From the NCBI GenBank assembly GCA_031553435.1, contig JAVBLQ010000050.1, positions 1-31,627 on the forward strand: a stretch of DNA of 31,627 nt, in the 5' to 3' direction. Position numbers and translations under genes: made by a program. Of the stretch, positions 16,907 to 24,424 are shown in pieces; positions within the stretch are counted from its first letter, which is position 1, and every line of letters starts with the position of its first letter. The notes below the pieces were generated by a model that was not told the DNA's origin, did not search any database, and worked only from the letters and a program-made list of their open reading frames with translations. The stretch is from JAVBLQ01 sp031553435. Its GTDB lineage: Bacteria; Bacteroidota; Bacteroidia; Bacteroidales; Azobacteroidaceae.

Positions 16907-17440
16907 TTATAACATCACAACAGTTTCCGGTATTTTCTCTTTTTCTTCTTTCTCTTCCTTTTTCAATTGTTCTTTTACATATGGATATAGAAAGGGAACG
17001 ATTACTCTTACCTTTTCATATAAAACGGATTCCTGCTTGGTTTGTTCACTGATTAAGTGTGAATGTCTGTCAAAAACATTGATAAAATTTAGCAGCAGGC
17101 TTAATCCAAAGATAGCGATAAGCATCCCCAATAATCCACCTCCCAGATAGTTTAGAAATCCGAAAGGGGTCAAATCCCATATTTTTTCCAATAAACTGCC
17201 TAATATTTTGAAAATAACAATGATAGCCATAAAGGCCAGCAAATAGCAAACGGGAGAAAGTAAATATCCGGAAATAATATTTTTCAGAAAGCCTTGCATC
17301 GGAACAGCCAGTAAGCCGGCAAAAAATATAGCTATCAAAATGGATACAAGTGAAAAGACTTGTTTGATTAAACCATTAAACAAACCATAAATAATACCGA
17401 TCCCGCCGGCAACAACAATTACAAGATCTAACCAATTCAT
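16907..17440 (-). CDS. CvpA family inner-membrane protein
   Basis: A 177-residue membrane protein with four predicted segments at about 4-22, 28-48, 60-84 and 100-122, and a charged cytosolic tail (KKEEKEEKEKIP). The start MNWLDLVIVVAGGIGIIYGLFNG and the motif GLLGMLIAIFGLSLLL are typical of the CvpA family, named for colicin V production and linked in other bacteria to envelope and bile-salt tolerance, with no defined mechanism. In Bacteroidales, to my recollection, a CvpA gene commonly sits between infB and sufB, and here it is beside sufB too. A possible -7 element (TAATTTTG, minus strand, about 17464-17471) lies just upstream, without a clear -33. Confidence 0.85.
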   Translation of the reverse strand: MNWLDLVIVVAGGIGIIYGLFNGLIKQVFSLVSILIAIFFAGLLAVPMQGFLKNIISGYLLSPVCYLLAFMAIIVIFKILGSLLEKIWDLTPFGFLNYLGGGLLGMLIAIFGLSLLLNFINVFDRHSHLISEQTKQESVLYEKVRVIVPFLYPYVKEQLKKEEKEEKEKIPETVVML

Positions 17441-17483
17441 TTTTTGTCAAATTTCTTTTGTGACAAAATTAGTGAAATTTCTT

Positions 17484-18389
17484 CTATTCTTTCTTATTTA
17501 TTTTTGTCATAATATTGTCGATGTGATTGACATATTCGTTCAGCATTTGGCTTTTTTTCAGAGAAATATCTCTATGTTTTGGCAGGTCTATGTCTATAAT
17601 AGTTTCTATTCTTCCGTGATTGGCTCGTAGGATATAAATGCGATTACTCAAAAGGACTGCTTCATTGATGTCATGCGTTACAAAAATAACTGTCGGGTCA
17701 AGTTTCGAGCTATTGTATATTCCCAACAAGGTTTGCTGCATATTGGTTCTTGTAGCAATATCTAAAGCTCCGAAAGGCTCATCCATCAATAATATTTGTG
17801 GAGAAGCTATCAGATTGCGGGCAATGGCTACCCGTTGTAATTGTCCTCCGGATAACAGGGGATACTTGGCCCATTTGTATTCATGCCCTTTTAGTCCCAC
17901 GGTTTCGATTATTTGATATGCTTTTTCGTAACGCTCTTCTTTGGAAACACCTTTCATTTCCAGAGGAAGGGCAATATTATCGATTACTGTTTTCCAGGGT
18001 AGGGAGGAGTATTGTTGAAAAACCATAGGGATAGTTTCCTTCTCAGTCTTTTCTTTTCCATAAATCAATACTTGTCCGGATGTAGGTTGTTGCAAGCCGG
18101 ATATATAACGAAGAATGGTCGATTTTCCACAACCCGATTCTCCCAAAATAGAAACAAATTGTCCGTTGTCCGAAAAATCTTTAATATCCAGATTAAAGTC
18201 TTTGAATAAGACAAATTCCGAATTTTTGGTTTTATATATCTGGTCGATGTTCTTCAAATTGATGACATCGGTATCTTCATATCTTTTGGAAGTTTTATCT
18301 GTAGGCGTGCCTGGCGTGTTTTGACGCTCTGTTCGCGGAGTTTCCTGTTCCTGGTTGAAAATGCCGGCAGTTGAATTTGTATTTCCCAT
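17484..18389 (-). CDS. ABC transporter ATPase, nitrate/sulfonate/taurine type
   Basis: This is the ATP-hydrolysing subunit of an importer. Numbered from the ATG at 18389 (301 residues), Walker A is GESGCGKS (83-90), Q-loop VFQQYSSLPW, signature LSGGQ (179-183), Walker B LLMDEP (200-205) and switch His239 (FVTHD). The pattern VIFVTHDINEAVLLSNRIYIL is that of the TauB/SsuB/NrtD group. The Q-loop neighbourhood SSLPWKTVIDNIALPLE also fits. A hydrophilic extension of about 40 residues rich in Thr, Asn and Gln precedes the ABC domain, which is unusual. A TTG start at 18401 that overlaps the permease stop is an alternative. It is the last of the three transporter genes. Confidence 0.92.
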   Translation of the reverse strand: MGNTNSTAGIFNQEQETPRTERQNTPGTPTDKTSKRYEDTDVINLKNIDQIYKTKNSEFVLFKDFNLDIKDFSDNGQFVSILGESGCGKSTILRYISGLQQPTSGQVLIYGKEKTEKETIPMVFQQYSSLPWKTVIDNIALPLEMKGVSKEERYEKAYQIIETVGLKGHEYKWAKYPLLSGGQLQRVAIARNLIASPQILLMDEPFGALDIATRTNMQQTLLGIYNSSKLDPTVIFVTHDINEAVLLSNRIYILRANHGRIETIIDIDLPKHRDISLKKSQMLNEYVNHIDNIMTKINKKE

Positions 18390-18397
18390 TTCTATGA

Positions 18398-19249
18398 TCA
18401 ATGTGCGGATTTAAAAAAGAGTTGATTGAAAACGTTTTCCTTGTTGTATTTGGAGGGAAAAAGAAGAATGTCTAATAGTTTGAACAGACGATCCTGAAGA
18501 AACCCGATCAATATGATCATAAATAAGAGAGCGAATACTTCGGGAGTTCTCGACTGCCTTCCTAAGGTATAGATCATTGCTCCGATACCACCTTCTTTAT
18601 TTAATAATTCTGCTACAATGATATAGGTCCATGAAATTGCGGTGATTACACGAATGTCTTCCGAGACTTTTTCCATTACATATGGAAAATAGACATGGCG
18701 GAATTTTTGCCAGTTATTGGCTCCCAAAGTGGTAATGGTTTGCAGATATACAAAGTCTTTGTCATTGGATGGATTTTGTAACTCACTGATTCGTTGCACT
18801 ATGATAGGCAGAAGATAAATTAAGATACCAAAGGAAAGAAAATATACTTTCATATCAAATCCGATACCGAACCAAGCGATGAAGATACCGGTGATTGCTG
18901 TCAATGGCAGGAAACGTACGGCATCAATGTATTGGCTGAACAGACTTCTGGCAATAGGAAAAAGTCCGATAATGAATCCGATAGGCAAGGCCAGGAGAAT
19001 GGCCGTGATATATCCGTAAATATTCAATTTAATGGAATACCAGGTATTTCTTAATAATTCATAATCAACAAATAAGTCTTTGTAGGATTTGATTACATTG
19101 ACAGGATTCGGAAGAATTTTATTAGGGATAATTTCTCCGGTAAGTGTAAGGAAATACCAGGTTACCAGAAGGATGATTAACCCTATTGCTGCAATGAGGG
19201 CGGACGTTTTCTTGTCAATATTCCCACCCATTTTGAAGAGTTCGCTCAT
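18398..19249 (-). CDS. ABC transporter permease, SsuC/TauC type
   Basis: A 283-residue inner-membrane subunit with six predicted segments at about 17-37, 75-97, 110-130, 133-153, 200-216 and 237-256. The cytoplasmic coupling loop TLGANNWQKFRHVYFPYVM (174-192) is the EAA-type motif that docks on the ATPase. ALPIGFIIGLF and VRFLPLTAITGIFIAWFGIG are typical of the aliphatic sulfonate, nitrate and taurine permease family (BPD_transp_1). It lies 37 bp after the binding-protein gene and directly before the ATPase gene, so the three form one importer. The substrate cannot be named. Confidence 0.92.
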   Translation of the reverse strand: MSELFKMGGNIDKKTSALIAAIGLIILLVTWYFLTLTGEIIPNKILPNPVNVIKSYKDLFVDYELLRNTWYSIKLNIYGYITAILLALPIGFIIGLFPIARSLFSQYIDAVRFLPLTAITGIFIAWFGIGFDMKVYFLSFGILIYLLPIIVQRISELQNPSNDKDFVYLQTITTLGANNWQKFRHVYFPYVMEKVSEDIRVITAISWTYIIVAELLNKEGGIGAMIYTLGRQSRTPEVFALLFMIILIGFLQDRLFKLLDILLFPSKYNKENVFNQLFFKSAH

Positions 19250-19286
19250 GTTTTTTTAATTGAAAGAGAAAAATGGAAAATTGTAT

Positions 19287-20804
19287 TTATTCGGTGACTA
19301 ATTGAAAATCAGTTGTTCTGTATTCTGCATTGGAACCGGATATTCCATCATTAATTGCATGTTTCGGTCCGTTTCCAACAACGATAAAGCGGTTACGGTC
19401 AAATCCGTATTCTTTGATCAGATAATCGACTACGGCTTGAGCCCGTTGTTTGGAGAGTGATACATTTGCATTGTGGTTGCCGGTATTATCTGTGTTGCCT
19501 TCTACACGGATTCTGGCTCCGCTGAATTCTTTGGCGATAGAAACAAATTCGTTGTCTATTGTCATTTTAGCATCATTGCTCAACATCGATTGGTTGACGG
19601 CAAAGTTGATTGTTACTTTTTTGTTGGAAATGGCTTCTTTTTTTTCTATTTCAGGAGTTGCCTTGGAGAAAGAAGTTGTTCCTTCTGCGCTTTGATTGCC
19701 TTTCACATTACCGTTTTTCTCTGCCAATTCAATTATACCGGGATAGGAAACCCGACGCCATGCCAAAGGTTTTTTTGTTAATTTCAAAGATTCGTATACC
19801 CTGGACATTTTACTGTATAGATCGTCTCCTTTTACTCCAGTGTAATTTGTGTCCAAACCATAGAAGTTTAACTCGTCTCCCAGAGTAGCAAAACGAATGT
19901 TTCCTACGCCTTGAATGCAGAAATCTTCATCGGTTCCGAAAGCTTTTGCAAAGTATTTAGCTGCTTCTTTAACTGTGGAAGGATCGTCATTCATTTTTGA
20001 GTTGGCATACAAGATTGCGCTTACTAATTTGGCTACATTTTCTTTATTTTTTTCAAGAAATTCTTCTTTGGCAATCAAACCGTCGCAGATAATATGGGTT
20101 GCTTGTTTTGTGCTGACCAATACTTTAGAACCTTTTACGGCTTCTACGCAATCGATATCATCAGGAGACCAGGTTACGCAGGCATCTACTTGTAGAGCTT
20201 TGAACATTTGAGCGGCATCGATACCATTTTCTACTTTGATCATTTGAATCTGGCTGGGATCGATTTCGTTTGTTTCCAATGTGTTGATTAGAAGAGTATG
20301 TGCTGCGGTTCCTTCGGCAACAGCTATTTTCTTTCCTTTCAGATCGGCTACGGTATTGATATGTTTGTTTACTACGATGGCATCGGCTCCGCGTGACCAG
20401 TTCAAGAGCATAAAATGACGCATGTCTGTCATATCGCCGCTTTCCGACATTTCTGTGGGTAATGCGTCGGCTGTACAATAGATCATATCGATTTCTCCTT
20501 TTTTCAAACCGTTTCGTCCGGCAATAAAATCGTCTTGAATGACGATATTCAATTTGATACCATAATCTTTGGTAAGAATGGATTCTTCATTGGGTTTAAG
20601 TCCTCCGTTCAGCCAAATAATCGGGGTAAATCCTGCGTAAGTGTTGACGCCTATTGTGTAGGTCGGGATTTTATCGGAAGTTTTATCTTTTTTGTTTTCA
20701 CTACTCATTATTCCGCTGTCGCGTAAATACATAATTCCTGCGGCGGCAGCTCCAATTACTAAAACAGTTAAAAATATTTTAACCCAAGGTCTTACATTGC
20801 TCAT
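19287..20804 (-). CDS. Membrane-anchored ABC substrate-binding protein fused to an OmpA-like peptidoglycan-binding domain
   Basis: A 505-residue envelope protein. An N-terminal hydrophobic helix (about 8-27) has no lipobox cysteine and no clear cleavage site, so it is probably an inner-membrane anchor with the rest in the periplasm. Residues about 48-345 resemble TauA/SsuA/NMT1-type binding proteins: YTIGVNTYAGFTPIIWLNGG, GLKKGEIDMIYCTAD, LKGKKIAVAEGTAAHTLLIN, VDACVTWSPDDI. Residues about 397-503 are an OmpA C-terminal domain. Asp439 in NTDNTG and Arg454 in LSKQRAQAV are 15 apart, as in the two residues that hold diaminopimelate in OmpA, so wall binding is plausible. A linker (about 365-396) joins the parts. 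It is co-directional with the permease and ATPase genes. Confidence 0.9.
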   Translation of the reverse strand: MSNVRPWVKIFLTVLVIGAAAAGIMYLRDSGIMSSENKKDKTSDKIPTYTIGVNTYAGFTPIIWLNGGLKPNEESILTKDYGIKLNIVIQDDFIAGRNGLKKGEIDMIYCTADALPTEMSESGDMTDMRHFMLLNWSRGADAIVVNKHINTVADLKGKKIAVAEGTAAHTLLINTLETNEIDPSQIQMIKVENGIDAAQMFKALQVDACVTWSPDDIDCVEAVKGSKVLVSTKQATHIICDGLIAKEEFLEKNKENVAKLVSAILYANSKMNDDPSTVKEAAKYFAKAFGTDEDFCIQGVGNIRFATLGDELNFYGLDTNYTGVKGDDLYSKMSRVYESLKLTKKPLAWRRVSYPGIIELAEKNGNVKGNQSAEGTTSFSKATPEIEKKEAISNKKVTINFAVNQSMLSNDAKMTIDNEFVSIAKEFSGARIRVEGNTDNTGNHNANVSLSKQRAQAVVDYLIKEYGFDRNRFIVVGNGPKHAINDGISGSNAEYRTTDFQLVTE

Positions 20805-20816
20805 TGCTAAATTATT

Positions 20817-20881
20817 GTTTAATGTTGAAAGTTTATTGTTTGATGTTTAATGTTGAATTTATTAAACTTTCAACATTAAAC
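20817..20881. repeat. Perfect 19-bp inverted repeat between the coiled-coil and binding-protein genes
   Basis: GTTTAATGTTGAAAGTTTA (20817-20835) is the exact reverse complement of 20863-20881. The 27-base loop holds a further direct copy of the word TGTTTAATGTTGAA (20844-20857). In the minus-strand mRNA the structure lies 10 bases after the stop of the 353-residue gene and 12 bases before the next ATG. It has no long T run, so it may be an mRNA-stability or partial termination hairpin. The word TTGAAAGTTTA is shared with the terminator at 14885-14900. Confidence 0.75.
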
Positions 20882-20891
20882 GGAGTATTTA

Positions 20892-21953
20892 TTATTCTCC
20901 CAGAAAATAAGTTTGTTGGTTATTTCCCGGAAGTCCTTTGTCTTCTGGATTACGAGGTAATGGTTCCGGTTCTATTATCCTGTAATCGTTTTTGGAAAGA
21001 TAGATAGTTTTGTTACCTCCATCTATTTTTACTGTATTTTCGAATGTTTTGAAGATGCCTTCTATTCCGAGTTCATTGTATTTGTCTATCAGTTCGGTTC
21101 CTTTGAAGGAAGCTACTTCATTGTCGGCTTCAAATTGATCGATCAATCCGCCTGTGCCACTGATTACTCGTTCCATTTCTCCGAGTTTCATTTCAATGTC
21201 TGTGCGCATAACTTCCAATGCTTGGTTGAATAATGCCAATTCATCGGGATCTCCTTCCATTACGGACATTACAGAGCGGAATATTTTATGTTGTTGTTTG
21301 GTCATTTCATATTCTTCTTTCTGCATGTTGACTTCATTGCGAGTGTCGAGAACTGTCAATTTTGCCATTTGGCTCAGTTTATCTAAAGAATTATACCAAC
21401 GTTTGGAGTCTTTTAATAATCCTAACAGTTTGTTGATATATTTTTCCAAGCGGGCCACTTGTCGTTCATCGATGACTGCTGCATCTTTTTTTCCTTGATT
21501 GCGATATACTTGTGCACGTTGGAGGAGCTTTTCCATTTCTTCTTTTTTGGAAGCGATGGAACCTTCCAGTTTGCGGACTTGTCCGTTCAGGCGACCCATG
21601 CTTTCGTTCATTTTCTGAATGGATTTTTCCATCATTTCCAAACGACGCTCAATGATAGCAATGGGGTCGATGTCAACAAACAGAGAAGTGATTTTTCTCA
21701 TCAATATGAAATAACCGACACTAACTAACCGACGAAATTTTTTATCCAGGCATAAAAAAGTGATTATACCGATACCTCCTAAAAGAAATCCGAAATAAAG
21801 TGTGTTTTCGGCAAGGGTTATCAGGTAGGGTAGTATTCGATACAAAAAGATAAGAAATCCTACAATTAATCCAGACAAAACAACCATTCCAAGTTTTCCT
21901 CCGGGTTGTTCCCACATAGATTTCTTAATTTTATTACCATCCAGTTGTAACAT
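20892..21953 (-). CDS. Inner-membrane coiled-coil protein of the ABC-OmpA cassette, unknown function
   Basis: A 353-residue protein I do not recognise. Two hydrophobic segments (about 22-46 and 50-69) with a short connector form an N-terminal hairpin. A basic patch follows (DKKFRRL), then a long helical region about 100-265 with heptad-like spacing (IERRLEMMEKSIQKMNESMGRL and beyond), consistent with coiled coils in the cytosol. The last 60 residues look globular (GIEGIFKTFENTVKIDGGNKTIYL), ending in a Pro-rich tail. The shape recalls PspA-like or mechanical envelope proteins, but I see no diagnostic motif and do not claim it. It starts 12 bp after the 218-residue gene and precedes the binding-protein gene, so it is probably part of one functional unit with the importer. 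Confidence 0.75.
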   Translation of the reverse strand: MLQLDGNKIKKSMWEQPGGKLGMVVLSGLIVGFLIFLYRILPYLITLAENTLYFGFLLGGIGIITFLCLDKKFRRLVSVGYFILMRKITSLFVDIDPIAIIERRLEMMEKSIQKMNESMGRLNGQVRKLEGSIASKKEEMEKLLQRAQVYRNQGKKDAAVIDERQVARLEKYINKLLGLLKDSKRWYNSLDKLSQMAKLTVLDTRNEVNMQKEEYEMTKQQHKIFRSVMSVMEGDPDELALFNQALEVMRTDIEMKLGEMERVISGTGGLIDQFEADNEVASFKGTELIDKYNELGIEGIFKTFENTVKIDGGNKTIYLSKNDYRIIEPEPLPRNPEDKGLPGNNQQTYFLGE

Positions 21954-21965
21954 GTTTTTGTTGAT

Positions 21966-22622
21966 TTATTTTATGATTGTTTCTATTTTATTTCTATCCC
22001 CTTTAAGTTGGTCAACAATTTTATTGACTGTGACATTAAAATTTGCTTCTTGCAAAGCATAATCATTCCGCCTTTGGATGATTTCCCCGTTTGTTTCTGC
22101 AATGAATGTAGATAGTTTGTTTATTTCGTCTTTTAGTGTTTCTACTCGTTTGGCGGCATCTATGATTTCTTTTTCTTTTTGATCAACACCCTTTTTTCTG
22201 AGTTCGTTCAACTGTTCCAGTCCAACGGATCGTTCTTGTTCCATCAGGCGGATGTATTCATCGATTGTTTTTAAAATCGCTTCTTTCGAAAAATCGGGAT
22301 GCGTTGCTTTTAGTGTAATGAATGCAGTAGTAAAACGTGCACTTTCGTCCGGTTGAAAATCTCTTAAAGAATCTACGGATTTCTTGAATTTCAAGTAGTC
22401 TATACCTTCTTTGTTTTGAGCGTCAAGGACAGCGCATAGTTTATTCAACAAGTTCTGATCAACTTTTCCGAAAATAGTGGACGGATCTATCTCTTCCTGC
22501 AAAGGAATATTTGTAACAGTTGGAGGAGTCGAAACTGTTCGTGCTGGTTCAGGGGTTGAGACATCTTTTTTTTCTTCTTCCGGATCTTCAAAAATTAAGT
22601 TTCTTAGCCAATTTTTAGCCAT
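21966..22622 (-). CDS. Soluble helical coiled-coil protein, first gene of the ABC-OmpA cassette
   Basis: A 218-residue protein of unknown family, with no signal peptide or membrane segment. An acidic/Pro-Thr-rich N-terminus (EDPEEEKKDVSTPEPARTVS) is followed by a helical region (about 45-125, with KFKKSVDSLRDFQPDESARFTTAF) and then long amphipathic helices (about 125-218) likely to form a coiled coil. Its stop is 12 bp before the start of the 353-residue membrane coiled-coil gene. It is the promoter-proximal gene, with two Bacteroidota-type promoters upstream. I infer that it is a cytosolic partner of the membrane coiled-coil protein. Confidence 0.7.
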   Translation of the reverse strand: MAKNWLRNLIFEDPEEEKKDVSTPEPARTVSTPPTVTNIPLQEEIDPSTIFGKVDQNLLNKLCAVLDAQNKEGIDYLKFKKSVDSLRDFQPDESARFTTAFITLKATHPDFSKEAILKTIDEYIRLMEQERSVGLEQLNELRKKGVDQKEKEIIDAAKRVETLKDEINKLSTFIAETNGEIIQRRNDYALQEANFNVTVNKIVDQLKGDRNKIETIIK

Positions 22623-22648
22623 TAGCGCATAGGTTTAGTTTTGGGGGT

Positions 22649-22678
22649 TAAAGATAATAAAAAAACGCTAGTGTCCAA
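22649..22678 (-). promoter_or_regulatory. Proximal promoter of the coiled-coil/ABC-OmpA cassette
   Basis: Minus strand: TTG at 22678-22676, 19 bp, then TATCTTTA at 22656-22649. It differs from the consensus only in the last base of TTTG. It lies 26 bases before the ATG at 22622. Confidence 0.5.
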
Positions 22679-22746
22679 CTAAATTAATTACTTGTTTTCT
22701 AAATGGAATGTAAATATCATGTTTTGAACGAGCTGTTGTGTAATAA

Positions 22747-22777
22747 CAAAGATATATATTCCCGTATCAAGAAACAA
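22747..22777 (-). promoter_or_regulatory. Distal promoter of the coiled-coil/ABC-OmpA cassette
   Basis: Minus strand: TTG at 22777-22775, 20 bp, then TATCTTTG at 22754-22747, a full consensus match. It would give a leader of roughly 120 bases. Its TTG lies in the arm of the hairpin at 22775-22797, so termination of the leu operon and initiation of this unit share bases. Confidence 0.55.
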
Positions 22778-22797
22778 TTTTGTTGAATTGAAAATTG
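22775..22797 (-). terminator. Possible weak terminator of the leu operon
   Basis: CAATTTT and AAAATTG form a perfect 7-bp A/T-rich stem with a 9-base loop, about 38 bp after the stop at 22835. On the minus strand it is followed by TTTCTT. The stem is weak, so read-through into the coiled-coil genes is possible. Confidence 0.35.
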
Positions 22798-22834
22798 ACA
22801 ATGCTTTTCGTTCATCAGTTTATATTAACACTCA

Positions 22835-24343
22835 TCACATCGACTCAATCCAATTCAACATTTTAATAGTAGCTTTGATGGCTGCGGCTGTTTGATCCAC
22901 ATCCAAACCTCTTGTTTTGAAATCTTTTCCATTAAAATTCCATGAGATCACGGTTTGTACCAAGGCATCCGTTCTACCACCGGTAGGAATCGTCACATTG
23001 TAATCTGTGAGGGTGGGTTTGGGCTTGTTCAATTGTGTGTATATTTTCCAGAGTGCTTTGGAAAAAGCATGATATTGTCCGTCGCCCGGAGCCGTGTGTT
23101 CATATTCTTTTCCGTCGATCTCGATTCTCACTGTTGCCGTCGGACGAAGTCCCTGGGTAAGTGAAAGTGAATAGTTAATCAGCTTGATCCGGTCATTGTT
23201 CTCGTTGTGCAAAACATCGGAAATGATGTAGGGCAGATCGTCTTGTGTTACAATTTCTTTTTTGTCGCCTAGTTCGATAATTCTTTCCGTTATTTTTTTC
23301 ATGGATTTTTCATCCAGTTCGATACCCAGCGCTTCCAGATTTTTTTTGATATTGGATTTGCCGGATGTTTTTCCCAATGCATATTCACGGAAACGGCCAA
23401 AACGTTCGGGTAGTAAATCGTTGTAATAGAGATTGTTTTTATTGTCTCCGTCAGCATGAATGCCGGCGCATTGGGTAAATACGCTATCTCCGATAACCGG
23501 TTTGTTGTTGGCGATCCGGATGCCGGAATAAGATTCGACCACACGACTCACCCTGTTCAGGTTTTTCTCAACAATATTTGTTTTCTTCTTCAGTTGATCA
23601 TGAAGTATGGCTACAACACTGGTTAAAGGTGCGTTACCTGCACGTTCTCCCAGCCCGTTGACGGTGGTATGTACGCCCTTGATGCCGACAGATACGGCAG
23701 CGTATACATTTCCGACAGCCAGATCATAATCATTATGTGCATGGAAATCAAAACGTAGTTTTGGATATTTTTCCAACATCTGGCGACAAAATGCGGCAGT
23801 ATTGACCGGATTCAGAATTCCTAAAGTATCCGGAAGCATGAATCGCCTGATATTCTGTTCTTTCAGGTTATCCATCAAAAAGAATACGTATTCCGGGGAG
23901 TTAATCATTCCATTCGACCAGTCTTCCAGATAAATATTGACTGAAATATTCATTTTTTCAGCATAGTCAAGTACCTGGAAGATGTCTTTCAGATGTTCTT
24001 CCGGAGTTTTTCGGAGTTGTTCTTTGCAGTGTTTCAAAGAGCCTTTGCAAAGTAAGTTCAGCACTTTGCAACCGGCACTTTGAATCCATTTCAAAGAGAT
24101 GTCTCCATCAATAAATCCGAGTATTTCAATTTTATCCAGGTGGCCTCTGCGGGCAGCCCATTGCGCCACTTGTTTCACAGTCTGAAATTCACCTTCGGAT
24201 ACTTTGGCAGAAGCGATTTCCAGACGGTCAACTTTCAATTCTTCCAGTAAAAGCCGGGCAATACTCAACTTTTCTGTGGCTGCAAATGAAACACCGGAAG
24301 TTTGTTCCCCGTCGCGCAGGGTGGTATCCATTATTTCTATCAT
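22835..24343 (-). CDS. LeuA paralogue: 2-isopropylmalate/citramalate synthase-like enzyme
   Basis: A 502-residue Claisen-condensing enzyme of the HMGL-like TIM-barrel family. Metal and catalytic motifs are present: MDTTLRDGEQTSG (Arg10, Asp11), DFHAHNDYDLAV and NGLGERAGNAPL. A C-terminal LeuA-type allosteric domain occupies about 375-502 (LRPTATVRIEIDGKEYEHTAPGDG). It differs clearly from the LeuA at 26931-28427, so it is a paralogue rather than a duplicate. Candidates are (R)-citramalate synthase (pyruvate plus acetyl-CoA, for isoleucine), a second isopropylmalate synthase, or a homocitrate-type enzyme. I favour citramalate, because the operon's leader peptide reads Ile as well as Leu codons and LeuCD can serve both pathways. 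It is the last gene of the operon; leuB does not follow. Confidence 0.85.
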   Translation of the reverse strand: MIEIMDTTLRDGEQTSGVSFAATEKLSIARLLLEELKVDRLEIASAKVSEGEFQTVKQVAQWAARRGHLDKIEILGFIDGDISLKWIQSAGCKVLNLLCKGSLKHCKEQLRKTPEEHLKDIFQVLDYAEKMNISVNIYLEDWSNGMINSPEYVFFLMDNLKEQNIRRFMLPDTLGILNPVNTAAFCRQMLEKYPKLRFDFHAHNDYDLAVGNVYAAVSVGIKGVHTTVNGLGERAGNAPLTSVVAILHDQLKKKTNIVEKNLNRVSRVVESYSGIRIANNKPVIGDSVFTQCAGIHADGDNKNNLYYNDLLPERFGRFREYALGKTSGKSNIKKNLEALGIELDEKSMKKITERIIELGDKKEIVTQDDLPYIISDVLHNENNDRIKLINYSLSLTQGLRPTATVRIEIDGKEYEHTAPGDGQYHAFSKALWKIYTQLNKPKPTLTDYNVTIPTGGRTDALVQTVISWNFNGKDFKTRGLDVDQTAAAIKATIKMLNWIESM

Positions 24344-24364
24344 AGTTCTAATTTATTAATGTGC

Positions 24365-24422
24365 TAATATGCTAATGTGCCAATTGGTTTACGCACACTT
24401 TAATTGGCACATTGACATATTA
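24365..24422. repeat. Word palindrome between leuD and the LeuA paralogue
   Basis: Arms at 24365-24385 and 24402-24422 match at 19 of 21 positions, with a 16-base loop. The repeated word is AATGTGCCAATT. Another copy (AATGTGCCAATAA, minus strand) forms the last codons and stop of leuD at 24425-24437. In the operon mRNA this is a stable intergenic hairpin. Confidence 0.7.
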
Positions 24423-24424
24423 TA

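Noticed and set aside
18389..18401. TTG start for the ABC ATPase overlapping the permease stop
   Set aside because: An ATG four codons later gives the same domain, and the extra residues show no conserved feature. Kept as an alternative only.
20892..21953. Membrane coiled-coil protein as PspA, TelA or XpaC
   Set aside because: The general shape is similar, but I could not see any diagnostic motif of those families, so it is left as unknown.
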